A DNA stretch of 64,000 bases from Halichoerus grypus (taxonomy: Eukaryota > Chordata > Mammalia > Carnivora > Phocidae). Positions 22,310-33,040 of this stretch are shown in pieces. Below the pieces are notes generated by a model. It was not told where the DNA came from and made no database searches. It worked only from the letters and a program-made list of their open reading frames with translations. The DNA is taken from assembly GCF_964656455.1 (NCBI RefSeq), contig NC_135725.1, positions 46,879,688 through 46,943,687 of the forward strand, in the 5' to 3' direction. A program made the translations under genes and the position numbers. Positions within the stretch are counted from its first letter, which is position 1; each line of letters starts with the position of its first letter.

Positions 22310-23617
22310 TTTAACCTTAATCTCATCAGCAAGGCAGTAAGAAATGTGTAGATGTCCTCAGGTTGAGTCTTCTGTGGGCGTTGAATGATGCCGAACCATT
22401 TATTGGAGTAGGGATTGCCACGTGGTTGCTTCATTTCACACCTTTTCCTTTGGTTTCCCAGTTTTTAAATTTTTTTGCGCTTTGCTGAGGTTTACCAATG
22501 GCGGTCTCCCAGGTCACTTTATCTGAAGCTTTTCTTGGTGATGTCCTATGGCCCTTATAATTAATGGTGAATTGCTGAAATGTTGCGATGCATAAAAGTG
22601 ATTGCAGTAACCAGTTGTGCCCATTCTGTCCCCTTTTGTCTTTCTTCTCCTTGGAGACATTGGTGGGATTTCATTTAACCCATGTAGAAATGAGGAGCCT
22701 TATGCACATTTCTGTTGCCTGGTGAAATATCGTTGGTACCATTTAAAGTGCTCAGTGAGCATCTGATGGGTTCTTAGTTATTTTCTGAAGCCAGGGAGGA
22801 TTCAGGCAATGGTCTGCAAAATTGCTGAAGGAAGTCCAGGAATCTTCTTTAAAACGGTGGAAAAATGAAGAATCATGCATGCATATATTAGGTTGTCTTA
22901 AATCAAACTCTAGCTAAAGCAGTAGTGACACATGCTGTTCATGAAAGACTTAATACAGCCCTTCTAATCGGATGAATTGTCTTGTTGTGCAAAAACTGTT
23001 ATTACACTGTGTGTGAAACCAGCCATGCTGCAGGGGGAAAAATTAAATCGCCTGACTGAGAGGTCACTTGTGAATAGTAACCACAAGATCTATTACCGTT
23101 ATTAGGGGCTCTGGAGGACATTCACCCTTTTATGGTCTTTCAACTGCTGGAATGAAATATTTTAGTGGTAAATGACACCCTTCTGGGAAATCATCCGAAG
23201 GATTCATTCTTTGCTGTTTGTACTTTTAAAAAAGGGGGAGGGGCCTCGGGGGGAAAAAAAATCACATTGTTCCTTTCAGATCACTTAAAAAATTTACTGA
23301 TTTTGACTTGGTGTGATGACGATTGCCTTTTAATGTTCCTCATTTACACCGTTCTTAATCTGGGTCTATTAGTATCACACTTTACCTTTCGTAACATGTC
23401 ACGCACATTCTGTAATCTTTTCCTTAGGGAAATTCGTGATCTCATGGAAGCTCAGAGACCAAGGGTATATGTGGTTTATGTCAAAATCTGGATTAAGCAC
23501 TTTAAAATTCATGAAATGAGAAGTCTGCCTATTTTGTTTATTTTCTTTTAAGGATCTCTGAGTGTATATAAGGAAGATTATGTGAGTATATATTTTAGTT
23601 CTGCATGGCAACCATGA
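22310..23617. other. Repeat-poor intronic block
   Basis: No SINE, L1 or LTR is recognised. The sequence is balanced in composition and looks unlike decayed repeats, for example CGGTCTCCCAGGTCACTTTA near 22503 and GATGCATAAAAGTGATTGC near 22587. An open frame of 128 codons at 23165-23551 lacks any family signature. The block is a candidate for conserved noncoding sequence, inferred only from lack of repeats. Confidence 0.45.
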
Positions 23618-23634
23618 TGAGTGGTAAATATTTT

Positions 23635-23664
23635 TTTTTTTTTAAAGATTTTATCTATTTATTC

Positions 23665-23697
<33 letters not shown>

Positions 23698-23818
23698 GCA
23701 GAGGGAGAAGCAGCCTCCCAAGGAGCAGGGAGCCCGATGCAGGACTCGATCCCAGGACCCTGAGATCATGACCTGAGCCGAAGGCAGACGCTTAACCATC
23801 TGAGCCACCCAGGCGCCC
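23635..23818 (-). mobile_element. Can-SINE, antisense
   Basis: AAAGATTTTATCTATTTATT, a (GA)n run and an ending of CTGAGCCACCCAGGCGCCC define the copy. The target-site duplication TGAGTGGTAAATATTTT is a perfect 17 bp at 23618-23634 and 23819-23835. Confidence 0.97.
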
Positions 23819-23835
23819 TGAGTGGTAAATATTTT

Positions 23836-25560
23836 AAGAAATATTTTCAGAAGGGAATGAATAGCTATTGATCTGAGGTGCAGCTTTATAACATAGTTAT
23901 TAAATTGGGAACCAGAGTTCCTTTCCTATGGATTACATTCATTATAAACTGTCAATCCAGTCTGGAATTACCACTCTCGAATCTTATGCCTTTTTGCTAT
24001 TTTGCTATATGGTTGAGATTAGCTTTTGTAGGGGAAAAAGAAAGAAATAAGGAATCAAGAGCCTTGCAAATAATTGGGGTGATTTTTTTGGTGAATTTTG
24101 AAATCCTACCTATTTCCTCTTCCCATTATTTGATTTTGGCATCTTTTTTTTTTTCCCCTTCTAAAACTTCCTTCCTTTATTGCCCCAAAGATATGGAACT
24201 GTTATCGTGATGTGAATAAGCATATAAATTCTGTTGGATTTCTCAGTGCCTGCTTTTGTTACAGGTATTTTGATGGGTTCATTAAAACCTGTCTGTTGAA
24301 ATGGGGGTTGGTCAGAAGAAGGAAGAGAGGGAAAGGAAAATGTTGTCAATAGGAATAATACATAGATATTTGAGCTTCACCTGGAAATAAAAATAATTTT
24401 GTAAAATGGGAGATAGAAACCCTTTGTCAGGTTGCTAATGAGAGGCTTGACCTAGCTGCTGCTGCTGTAGCATCTTTGGGGATGATGAGAGATGCAAAAT
24501 GCACTGTTGCTAGGCAACTCTCTTGGCTGCCTTTGGAGCAGGTTCGTATGTGCTAAGAGCTAATGAATCCTCATGTCTGCTCTTTGAAACTGTTCAAAAG
24601 CCAATGAAGACATACCCGGACATTTAGCATTTACAAGTACCTGAACTATTCTTGCCATGTCATTTACCCGTTAAAAATTAAGTTGACCATTTAGTATGTA
24701 CTGAATATTGCTTTATTTTTTCAAGGTGGACCAAGATTTGAGCCCTAATAAATATGTTTTCGAAAAGGAGCTCAACAAGAATGCCTTAGTTCCTATTGAC
24801 ACTGGTTAAGTTGTTCCAAATGAAGGCTTATTTTAAATTCGAATGCTTTTTTGCCCCCCGCCAAAAGTGATCAGTTGTTGGAACTTGCCTCTTTAAGCCT
24901 CTTAGAAAGTTTTTAATCACACTGTCTTCATGCCTTGCTCAGCCCAAGGCCATTATTTCTCAAGATGATAGGAATCTGGAACCCCGAACTAATTTTGTAG
25001 GTGGCCTGCCTAAAACTCCTTCCCTTTCCATCTCCCCCACCCCCAAATCCTGGACGGTAGCCATCAAACAAGCACAGAACATGAATTAAAGCTTGATAAG
25101 GAACATCCCCGGATCAGATAATGAATCTAAGTACTTGTAGATTCCAACCAATCTCTAGTAATAACTACCTATCAGGGATGTCGTAAGGATTACAAGATCC
25201 TGTGCACGAGCAACGTTGTGATGTGCCATATGAACACGAGTTTTTATGGCAAATTCCAAGGTATTGTCTAAATCTAACAAGAATTTTGTGTGACTATATT
25301 ATTAGATATTAGGCTTGTTAATATTTTGGTAGGATATGGGATAATTGTAGTGAGATTTATTTGTAGCAGGATTTAGCCTATACCTTATTTATATTTTGGT
25401 TGTATTAACCTGTGATTCTACCTAATGTCACAGCACCTAGTATAATACCATGTGATAGAAGGTATTTGATCTATATTTATTGCTTAAAGTTGTGTAAACC
25501 TCCTGTATAGATTATCTAAATTGAATTGTTTCATTTCTTGTAATCTTGCAAAGTATACTA
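23836..25560. other. Repeat-poor intronic block containing an X-box motif
   Basis: No recent transposon was recognised across 1.7 kb. It includes a CTGCTGCTGCTG run near 24458 and the palindromic X-box listed separately. A 110-codon open frame at 23878-24210 has no identifiable domain. Confidence 0.45.
24506..24518. promoter_or_regulatory. Palindromic X-box (RFX-type site)
   Basis: GTTGCTAGGCAAC is an imperfect palindrome with perfect half-sites GTTGC and GCAAC. This matches the established RFX transcription-factor consensus GTNRCC(N0-3)RGYAAC. It lies in a repeat-poor part of the 38-kb intron. Function as an enhancer element is inference from the motif only. Confidence 0.6.
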
Positions 25561-25574
25561 GAGATTCTGTTGTA

Positions 25575-25720
25575 ATTCTGGGTCTGCATTTTCTCACCTT
25601 TAAAATAAGAATAATAGAAGAACCCACCTCATTAAATTCATCATGTAGATTAGATGAGATAATCCAGAGTAGAGTACCTGGTTTATAATCAGTGCTCAGT
25701 AAAAGTTATGTATTATTAAA
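25575..25720 (+). repeat. MIR element, sense
   Basis: AATTCTGGGTCTGCATTTTC, ACCTTTAAAATAAGAATAAT, CCACCTCATTAAATTCATC, TTAGATGAGATAATCCAGAG and a CAGTGCTCAGTAAAAG ending follow the MIR 3' half. Confidence 0.75.
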
Positions 25721-25735
25721 ATTGTGGTTGACTTT

Positions 25736-25880
25736 TATGGCCCCTTTTATTCATTTCACAATTATGTATCTACTGCCTTATGTTCAAGGAGCAGTGCTAG
25801 GCTATTTAGCAAATAGACATGTTCCTTGCCCATCTGGGGCTTATTGTTATACTTTATTCCCCATGTATATGAAAAGAGAG
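25736..25880 (-). repeat. L2-like fragment, antisense
   Basis: TTTATTCATTTCACAATTAT, GTATCTACTGCCTTATG and CAGTGCTAGGCTATTTAGC parallel the reversed L2 end ('attcattcaacaaatatttattgagcacctactatgtgccagg'). It is old and diverged. Confidence 0.45.
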
Positions 25881-26003
25881 CCATTAACTCTTTTATATGT
25901 GTGCCTCTATGTGGGTGTGGGTGTGCATATGTGGGTGTGTATGAGAGAGAGAGAGAGGGAAACTGTATTTAGTATATTTAGGTGTGTTAAGGGGATAAAG
26001 AAT

Positions 26004-26545
26004 AGGGCTGTTCAATAGAAATATAACAGGAACCCCATATATAATTTTAAATTTTCTGGTAGCCACATTAAAAAAGTAAAAACGGGGCACTTGGGTGGCT
26101 CAGTTGGTTAAGCCTCCGACTCTTGATTTTGGCTCAGGTCATGATCTTAGTGTCGTGGGATTGAGCCCTGCGTGGGGCTCCGTGCTCTGTGCTCAGTGGG
26201 GAGTCTGCTTCTCTCTCTCCCCCCCTCTCCCTCTGCCCCTTCCCCTGCTCTCACGAATGCTCTCTCTCTCTCTAAAATAAATACATCTTTTAAAAGAAGT
26301 GAAAACAAACAGATGAAATTAATTTAAAAATTTTATTTTACTTAATATATCCGAAGTATTTTAATATGTAATCAACATAAAATTATTAATGAAATATTTC
26401 ATATATATGTGTGTATATATATTACCAAACCTTCCAAATTTGGTGTATGTATTTTAGCCTTATAGCACATCTCAATTTAGACTACCCACATTTTAAGTGC
26501 TCAGTAGGCACATGTGGCTAGTAGCTAGTGTGTTGAATAGTATAG
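26004..26545 (+). mobile_element. MER1-type hAT-Charlie nonautonomous transposon, split by a SINE
   Basis: It starts AGGGCTGTTCAATAGAAATA and contains TTTCTGGTAGCCACATTAAA, then after a SINE resumes ACAGATGAAATTAATTTAAA and ends CACATGTGGCTAGTAGCTAG and TTGAATAGTATAG. The near-inverted termini (CTGTTCAATA against CTATTCAACA) and about 330 bp of non-SINE length fit a MER1B-like element. The family name is from memory. A second copy in the opposite direction is at 58945-59240. Confidence 0.65.
26084..26294 (+). mobile_element. Can-SINE, sense, nested in MER1-type element
   Basis: The head GGGGCACTTGGGTGGCTCAG, TTGGTTAAGCCTCCGACTC and the tail TAAAATAAATACATCTTTTA are present. Flanks AAAAGTAAAAAC and AGAAGTGAAAAC are a diverged duplication of the transposon target. 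Confidence 0.95.
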
Positions 26546-26741
26546 AGGTGGTAAAAAATCCCAATGCTCATTTATTCAATATAAGTGTAAATACGTACTT
26601 AGAAATACTCTTTTTTATTGGTTTTACTTGGCTAAAAATAGCCTTACAGTTTCTGCAGTGGGATAGAAACCTAAAATAATTGAGAACAATAATTCTTAAA
26701 ATGGGGTTTTCAGGGAGGTACTCAGCAGGTGAGGCTGCGTC

Positions 26742-26743
<2 letters not shown>

Positions 26744-26775
<32 letters not shown>
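26744..26775. repeat. (GT)16 microsatellite
   Basis: An uninterrupted GT dinucleotide run between CGTCAGG and ACAGCC. It is a likely length polymorphism. Confidence 0.95.
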
Positions 26776-26776
<1 letters not shown>

Positions 26777-26834
26777 AGCCAGTCTTAAAAATTTTTGCTC
26801 TGTTAACCTTTTCTTCATTCTTCAGCTAGTCTTG

Positions 26835-26980
26835 AGTTTCATCCCATTCATGTTTACTGAGTATTTGCTGTGTGTGTGTTTTGGGCTAAGAGTACAAAGA
26901 ATAGGAATAGTGCGGCTGCCTGCAAGGCCTTCACAGGCCAGTGTGGACGACAGTTGTGAGAAGGAGCCACGATGACTCAA
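26835..26980 (-). repeat. L2-like fragment, antisense
   Basis: CCCATTCATGTTTACTGAGT, ATTTGCTGTGTGTGTG and CAAGGCCTTCACAGGCCAGT follow the same old-repeat order as the copy at 25736, with high divergence. Confidence 0.35.
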
Positions 26981-27066
26981 AGTGTACTGAAAGGTGTGCA
27001 TGAAGCTACGGTGACAAACAGTACTTGGAATACTCTTTGGCCAGAAAGGGCCAATTACTCAATTAG

Positions 27067-27097
27067 CCTTAAAAATTTTGAGCCACCCAGGCGCCCC
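27067..27097 (-). mobile_element. Can-SINE remnant: tail joined to head, middle missing
   Basis: CCTTAAAAATTTT, tail-like, is joined directly to the reversed head TGAGCCACCCAGGCGCCCC. The usual 150 bp between them is absent. The flanks CTCAATTAG (27058-27066) and CTCATTAG (27097-27104) look like a target-site duplication, so this appears to be one insertion with an internal loss. Confidence 0.75.
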
Positions 27098-27109
27098 TCA
27101 TTAGTTCTT

Positions 27110-27222
27110 TAAGTAGACTGTAAACTCCTTAAGAGCAGGGGCTGACTTTTCTTAGATGTATCATTTAAGCCTAATACAGCTCCCACCATGGAATTGGCCC
27201 TCAAATATTTTTGATTGTTAGG
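27110..27222 (+). repeat. L2 3' end fragment, sense
   Basis: AGACTGTAAACTCCTTAAGA and GCAGGGGCTGACTTTTC, followed by a CCTCAAATATTTTTGATTG ending, match the L2 3' end ('gtaagctccttgagggcaggga...ctcaataaatatttgttgaatg'). Confidence 0.7.
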
Positions 27223-27311
27223 TTAAAACTCATAGGAAAGTTTACTGTTAACTGTTGATATTAGAAATACTCTAGAAGTTGTACTTTTTAAAAATGGACA
27301 TTTTTTTTAAT

Positions 27312-27511
27312 GGGGCGCCTGGGTGGCTCAGTGGTTAAGCATCTGCCTTTGGCTCAGGTCATGATCCCAGGGTCCTGGGATTGAGCCCCGCATCAGGCTC
27401 CCCACTCAGCGGGAAACTTGCTTCTCCCTCTCCCACTCCCCCTGCTTGTGTTCCCTCTCTCGCTGTCTCTCTCACTCTTCATCTAAATAAATAAAAATGT
27501 TAAAAAAAAAG
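27312..27511 (+). mobile_element. Can-SINE, sense
   Basis: The head GGGGCGCCTGGGTGGCTCAG, GTGGTTAAGCATCTGCC, CACTCCCCCTGCTTGTG and a AAATAAATAAAAATGTTA tail are present. The duplicated target is GACATTTTTTTT at 27297-27308 and 27514-27525. Confidence 0.96.
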
Positions 27512-27584
27512 TTGACATTTTTTTTTTTATCGCTAGGTTTTTGTTTTTGTTTTGTTTTGTTTTTAAAGCAAAATATAAGAGGAT

Positions 27585-28060
27585 TCTGGGTCAAGGGTCT
27601 CCAACACGACCCCCAGGTTCAGTGATTTGCTAGAAGGACCCACAGGACTCAGGATATAGTTGCAATCACGACTGATTCATTACCAGAAATGGGTAAAAAG
27701 CAAAATGAGCAAGGGAAAAGGTTCATTGGGTAAAGTCCAGGGGAAAATAGGTGTAAGCTTCTGAGAGTCCTGTCCCAGAGGAGTCACCCAGGATGCACTT
27801 CGTTCCTCCAGCAATGAATTGTGACAACATGCATAAAGTGTTATCTACTAGGGAATCTCATTAGAGACTCTGTGCTCAAGGTTTTTATTGGGGGCTGTGT
27901 AGGTACCATGTTTTGTTTACTGTGTTTGTATAAATAGTTTAGGCACAGCCTAAATCCACTTTCCAGGATCCCACCCAGAGGGTAACTTTGCAATCAAGTC
28001 TTTTAAAGATGGCAGTCTCAGGCCTGCTATGTTAACTCTTTTGTGCACAAATATTTACTT
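27585..28060 (-). mobile_element. LTR-like retrotransposon relic, probably antisense
   Basis: GGGTCTCCAACACGACCCCC, TTCAGTGATTTGCTAGAAGG, GAGTCACCCAGGATGCACTT and TTTTTATTGGGGGCTG follow a dispersed mammalian LTR I recall from other genomes but cannot name. TTTATT in the last motif would be AATAAA on the minus strand, suggesting orientation. No coding relics are attached. Confidence 0.5.
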
Positions 28061-28699
28061 AAATTTTGGTTAATCTGGGTTATGATTTATTTTTTTAAGT
28101 GGTAGGTCCAAATTCAATCGTTACAATTTTCTCTGCTATTCTGCTTTTTGATATTTGAGTATATTCATTAAACTTCTTCTAAGTAGGGCGTTATCATTCT
28201 CTTATTGAGTACCTTTAGTTAAAGAAAACTTAGTGCCTCTCGGGGCAGCCCACTCTATTTAAAAAATTTTTTTATTTAAAAACTCCTTTTCCTTATTAAA
28301 CCCAAATATGCCTTTTGATTTGGGCCTCAGGATTACATAAAACAAATCTGGTTTGTCATTCATGTGTTAGCACTTTAAATAGGTATCTGTTATCTTCAAT
28401 TATTCTGTGGTGCAGGAACACAGGATTTTCTGTTTCTCTTCACCTTTTTTGTTTGTGGTTGTAAGAAAAATCCTATTTATGGTATTTTTTTTTTCCCCTG
28501 GAACCTGTTTTGTACACTGTATAGGTGGTTTTTAATATGGAAATTTCTCTTTTGCTTTTTTAGTTGATTGGCTCTGACATAAAAATAATACATGCTATCA
28601 TATGTGTATTTATGTGTATCTGGGGAAATCTTCTGAATTTTATTGAATTTCTGATTTGTTTAAAAAATACATTTATGTAGAGAGAATATGAGATTAGGA
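28061..28699. other. Unassigned T-rich intronic sequence
   Basis: No repeat was recognised with confidence. Several T-runs and AT-rich words occur, and nothing resembles an exon. Confidence 0.4.
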
Positions 28700-29045
28700 G
28701 ATTTTTAACCTTTTATTATGAAAAGCTTCATATTCAAAAGTGGAGAGAAGTAGTATAATAAACTTGACATACACATCCCTTAACTTCAATAGTTAGTGCA
28801 CAAGGCGTCTGTACTGCTTTACGTTCCACTCCACAGTCCCCAACTCTGCAATGTTATTTTGAAGCAAATCTCAGATTGGAGCTGAACGTTCTAAATGAAG
28901 TTTGAAATTTTTCATCTTAGGAACATGGTGTCACATTTTACCCCTTCAGAATTATATGAGAATCACTGTATCTTTACATACATTTTATAATTTAAAATAT
29001 TTTAAACTTCAGTATGTGGCAATATTATCTTTAGCTTTAAAAATT
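28700..29045 (-). repeat. Old L1 3'-UTR-like fragment, antisense
   Basis: AGTGGAGAGAAGTAGTATAA, CATACACATCCCTTAACTTC, TATTTTGAAGCAAATCTCAG and CTTCAGTATGTGGCAATATT follow the order of an old L1 3' untranslated segment seen in reverse across mammals. Family by memory only. Confidence 0.45.
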
Positions 29046-29443
29046 AATAGTAAGATTTAAAGTTCTTGTTGCTGCTAGATTTGTTTTATTCTCTGAGTTT
29101 TAGATTTATGTGTTTTGCCCATATTTTGTGGGAAAGGAATCTGCATCTTAAGAATTTGTGCATTCTTTATTTAGAATATCAAATAACTGGTTGATAATTC
29201 TATGTGTGTGCATGTGGGCGTGCATGTGCATATGTGTGTATGTGTTTAATAGCTGACTATTAGTACTTTACTGTGTGGCAGGTATTAGGATAGTTTGGCT
29301 AAATGTGGAATTCTGAGCTAGAAACCATTCCCCCTCCCCCAATCTTGTTTTCTTCCATTGCTTCCATAGCTTGTAGTATTGGTGTGGAGAAATTTAAAGT
29401 TATTCTGCTTACTGAATTCCTGAGTATATGTTTGTGTGAACCA

Positions 29444-29640
29444 TTTTTTTTAATTTTAAAGATTTTATTTATTTATTTTTGAATATTTTATTTGAGAGAG
29501 AGAGCACAAGTGGAGGGGAGGGAGAGAAGCAGGCTTCCTGCTGAGCAGGGAGCCCGATGTGGGGCTCGATCCCAGGACCCTGGGATCATGACCTGAGCTG
29601 AAGGCAGACGCTTAACTGACTGAGCCACCCAGATGCCCCT
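29444..29640 (-). mobile_element. Can-SINE, antisense, with duplicated tail-like segment
   Basis: The tail region contains two reversed tail blocks (TAAAGATTTTATTTATTTAT, then TGAATATTTTATTTGAGAG) before the normal body, ending CTGAGCCACCCAGATGCCCC. The duplicated target TGTGAACCA is at 29435-29443 and 29642-29650. Confidence 0.93.
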
Positions 29641-29744
29641 ATGTGAACCAATATTTGTTTTCATTTTTCCTCTTAGGATCTTCTCTTTGTCCGTGGTACT
29701 CTGTAATTTCATGATGATGTGCCTTGATGTGAATATATATATAT

Positions 29745-30430
29745 ATTTTCCCAGCTTTTTATTTAAATTCCAGTTAGTTAACACATAGTGTAATATTAAT
29801 TTTAGGTGTAGAATTTGATAGTTCATCACTGGCATACAACAACTGGTGCTCCCCATCACCTATTTATGTACCCCCCACAGCGCCCTTCCCCTTTAGCAAC
29901 CTCAAGTTTGTTCTCTATAGTTATGAGTCTGTTTCCTGGTTTGCCTCTCCCCCTTGGCACTGCCCCACTATGTTCATCTGTTTTTGCTTCTTAAATTCCA
30001 CATATAAGTGAAGCCATATGGTATTTGTCTTTTTCTGACTGACTTATTTCACTTAGCGTAATACTCTATAGCTCCATCCACGTCATCATTGCAAATGGTA
30101 AGATTTCTTTTTTTTTTTTATGGCCAAATAATATTCCATTGTGTATGTATATACCACTTCTTTTTTTTTTTTTTTAAAGATTTTATTTATTTATTTGACA
30201 GAGAGAGACACAGTGAGAGAGGGAACACAAGCAGGGTGGGTGGGAGAGGGAGAAGCAGGCTCCCCGCCGAGCAGGGAGCCCGATGCGGGGCTTGATCCCA
30301 GGACCCTGGGATCATGACCTGAGCCGAAGGCAGACGCTTAACGACTGAGCCACCCAGGCGCCCCATATACCACTTCTTTATCCATTCTTTAGTCGGTGGA
30401 CTTTTGGGCTCTTTCCATTTTTATGTGTTG
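29745..30430 (-). mobile_element. LINE-1 3' end, antisense, split by a SINE
   Basis: GCTTTTTATTTAAATTCCAG, GTGCTCCCCATCACCTATTT, CTGACTTATTTCACTTAGCG, CTCCATCCACGTCATC and CAAATAATATTCCATTG follow carnivore L1 3' ends read in reverse. After the SINE at 30164-30364 it resumes TTTATCCATTCTTTAGTCGG and fades near 30430. Confidence 0.85.
30164..30364 (-). mobile_element. Can-SINE, antisense, inside L1
   Basis: A poly-T, AAAGATTTTATTTATTTATT, the GACACAGTGAGAGAGGGAAC body and an ending of CTGAGCCACCCAGGCGCCCC are close to the young subtype. The target-site duplication ATATACCACTTCTTT is perfect at 30149-30163 and 30365-30379. Confidence 0.97.
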
Positions 30431-30860
30431 GGCTGGATTATTGGTGGCTTTTTTAAATCTGGAAATTCAAGTCCTTAAATTCTGGGGAATGTTTTCATTA
30501 TGTTGTCATTAATTTCTTTCCCTCTGCTGACCTTTTTCTTTCTTTCTGAAATTCTCTTATTTGGATCCTGAATTGTTAAACCGATCTCATAATTTTCTTG
30601 TTTTTCTTCCCCTATTTCCTTCTCTTTACTTTTTTACTACTTGAGAGATTTCCTTATCTTTATCTTTCAACTGTTACTGAATTTTTTTTGTTGTACTAAC
30701 ATGCATTCAAATTCAGCAGCTCTTTTTATTTTCTGAATATTCTTCTTCTTAAATTGTATCCATCTTTACTTAGTAATCTTTTATTGTTTTAACTCATAGG
30801 GAGCTCTTTCCTTTCTAGAGGGCATGTAAATATTCACTTACCGTTCTAGTTTCTTAAAAG
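30431..30860. other. Pyrimidine-rich unassigned sequence, possibly old repeat
   Basis: A T-rich stretch with AACCGATCTCATAATTTTC and TTGAGAGATTTCCTTATC, which vaguely recalls an old dispersed repeat, but no family could be fixed. Confidence 0.35.
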
Positions 30861-30870
30861 ATTATTTCTC

Positions 30871-31064
30871 GGGGCACCTGGGTGGCTCAGTCGTTAAGCG
30901 TCTGCCTTCGGCTCAGGTCATGATCCCAGGGTCTGGGATCGAGCCCTGCATCGGGCCCCTTGCTCGGTGGGAAGCCTGCTTCTCCCTCACCCACTCCCCC
31001 TGCTTGTGTTCCCTCTCTCGCTGTCTCTCTCTGTCAAATAAATAAATAAAATCTTAAAAAAAAA
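30871..31064 (+). mobile_element. Can-SINE, sense
   Basis: The head GGGGCACCTGGGTGGCTCAG, GTCGTTAAGCGTCTGCC, CACTCCCCCTGCTTGTG and the tail AAATAAATAAATAAAATC are present. The target-site duplication ATTATTTCTC is perfect at 30861-30870 and 31065-31074. Confidence 0.96.
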
Positions 31065-31074
31065 ATTATTTCTC

Positions 31075-32844
31075 TCTGATTTTAATTTTTGAATCCATTT
31101 GGAATTTTTTTCCTGCATAGTAATGTGTTAGGATCCCTCCTCCCCATTAACCATTTTTTTTAATCACCATTCATGGATTAAACCTTTTTTTCCCCTATTG
31201 GTTTGCACTGTCTGCTTCTGTCATGAATGTCACCGTCAGTGTCTTCTTATTAACATTCATTTTATCTTTCTAGTCTAATGATTTTCCTTAATGCAGAGAT
31301 CATGCACGATAGGAGTTTGCTAAATCTGTTTTCTTTCATTCCGTAATGGTACACCATCTACTCCAAGCAAGGAATCAGTCTTCTTATTCATTGTTGCAAG
31401 AAATTTAAATCAATCCTTTTTTATGTTACTGGCCTCTTTCATTAATTTCACTTCATCCTGGGTGTCAATCTTCTTGGCTAATAAAGCATTCTAATAAGGT
31501 CATTTGTTTACCATTATTCGTGCAGACCCTATTTCATGGTCAGTCTTTTATTTGAGACTAAGGTCCTTATATAAAATTCACAGTATTAAGATACTTACCA
31601 CTTACTTAATCTTCAAAGAAATTTTTTGTCATTGAAGAAGAGTGATGATTGGAGTCATACTTTATATTCAGCCAACTCGTGTTGGCCATGTAATAGTTTT
31701 TTCTCAAATGTAGTATGGATTGGCTCCACAGTTACATGGCCCGTCCAGCATAGTTTTTCATATCCCAATAACCTGACCTGACCTAGCTTTGTGTTCTTTG
31801 ACACAGTTTACTATTTTAATAAATTCAAAAGCATTGACTCTATTTTTACTATGTAAGTGCTTACCTAGCTGAGCTATATTTAATTATATCCCATTGTTGG
31901 AGGGCATTCAGACTCCTTCTCCCAACCCTGATGTGAAACACATTGCCAGCGACAGATACAGTAGTAGAAATTGACTGCACCTAATTGAAAGGAAAAATAC
32001 GTGCATTATACTTAAAGGACACTGGCTTTTAACTTTGGTTCTGCCAGTCAGCCCACCAAAGATTTAGGTCTCATCAAGATAGAAATGTAAAACCTACTTT
32101 TTTTTTTTTTGCTCAGGAAAGAAGTTTTATGCTTACAGGAATTCAGTCATTATACTTACCATTTATAGCAAGTGTCAAAATATTAGCAATCGAAAAAATT
32201 AATGGTGGTTATACTTCTTTTTCCCACTGGTGGTTGCGTGGTAATTATGTGGCTAACCATTACTTTATAATTTAAGTTTTCTTATACCATTTTCTAAAAA
32301 TATAAATTGTTTCTGACTCTGAGAGATAATGAAGATTCAGATGGCTAAGGAGACTAACCTGGAAATCAAGTTTAGGTAGAGAAAGATCACATTCTTTTCT
32401 TCTAGGATTTTAAACTCCTCGAGTGATTTGATACTTGACTTTATCTTATTCTAGTCTAGTGGTATTTCTCCTGTTTTTCCGTACTTGGAGCTTCTGTATT
32501 ATCGACCTGATTTTCTGTGTACTGGAATTTCTTACTTCAAATTCTGATGGATGTCCTGATAACATTTTGATATCCTGGTAACATTTAGCCAGTAGGTATA
32601 TTTTCTAATTCTACATTAATTTGGTCAGAGTTACTATCCTTAAGTACTTTTCTTTGTAAGTGGTATTTTTTAATAATTGTTTACAGAATCAAATAACTAA
32701 CACTATTACAAGATCCATCTTGCTGAATGGAATCAGAGCAGATAAACAAATTAGGAGTAGTTTATGCATTCTGAAAGCATTTATAGTATGCTGGGAACCA
32801 GAGATACAAAGGAGAAGATGTCATCCCCCGCCTTTGGCAAGGCA
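31075..32844. other. Intronic stretch without recognised recent repeats
   Basis: This 1.8-kb block is A/T-rich. Nothing resembling an exon, SINE or L1 was recognised. A T-run occurs at 32099-32110. Confidence 0.45.
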
Positions 32845-33040
32845 GAGTGGCACACACATGGGCTTTGGAGGTCAATTGCTTTGGTCCAGTCCTAACTCCA
32901 GCATGTGCCAGTTCTGTTCGCTTGCGCAAATTATTTGGCTTTCACGAGCTTCACTTTTACCATTTGAAACACTGTGATAAACGTGATTTTCCATAACGTT
33001 TAGGGGAGTGTTCATAGTAGCTGTTTAGTGGATGTTAGGT
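32845..33040 (+). repeat. MIR element, sense
   Basis: AGAGTGGCACACACATGGGC, TTTGGAGGTCAATTGCTTTG, CTAACTCCAGCATGTGCCAG, AAATTATTTGGCTTTCACGA and CACTTTTACCATTTGAAAC follow MIR in order, well diverged. Confidence 0.7.

Noticed and set aside
22003..22314. 103-codon open frame running through a poly-C tract
   Set aside because: The proline-rich stretch comes from the poly-C run, and the frame covers the LTR-like segment. No domain was recognised.
23165..23551. 128-codon open frame on the + strand
   Set aside because: It is AT-rich, has no domain and no exon-like boundaries. The flanking FOCAD exons are already contiguous in the protein.
30871..30970. tRNA-gene-like head with A-box and B-box in SINE copies
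   Set aside because: The heads derive from a tRNA but continue into a CT-rich body and A-rich tail with target-site duplications. No intact cloverleaf gene was seen.
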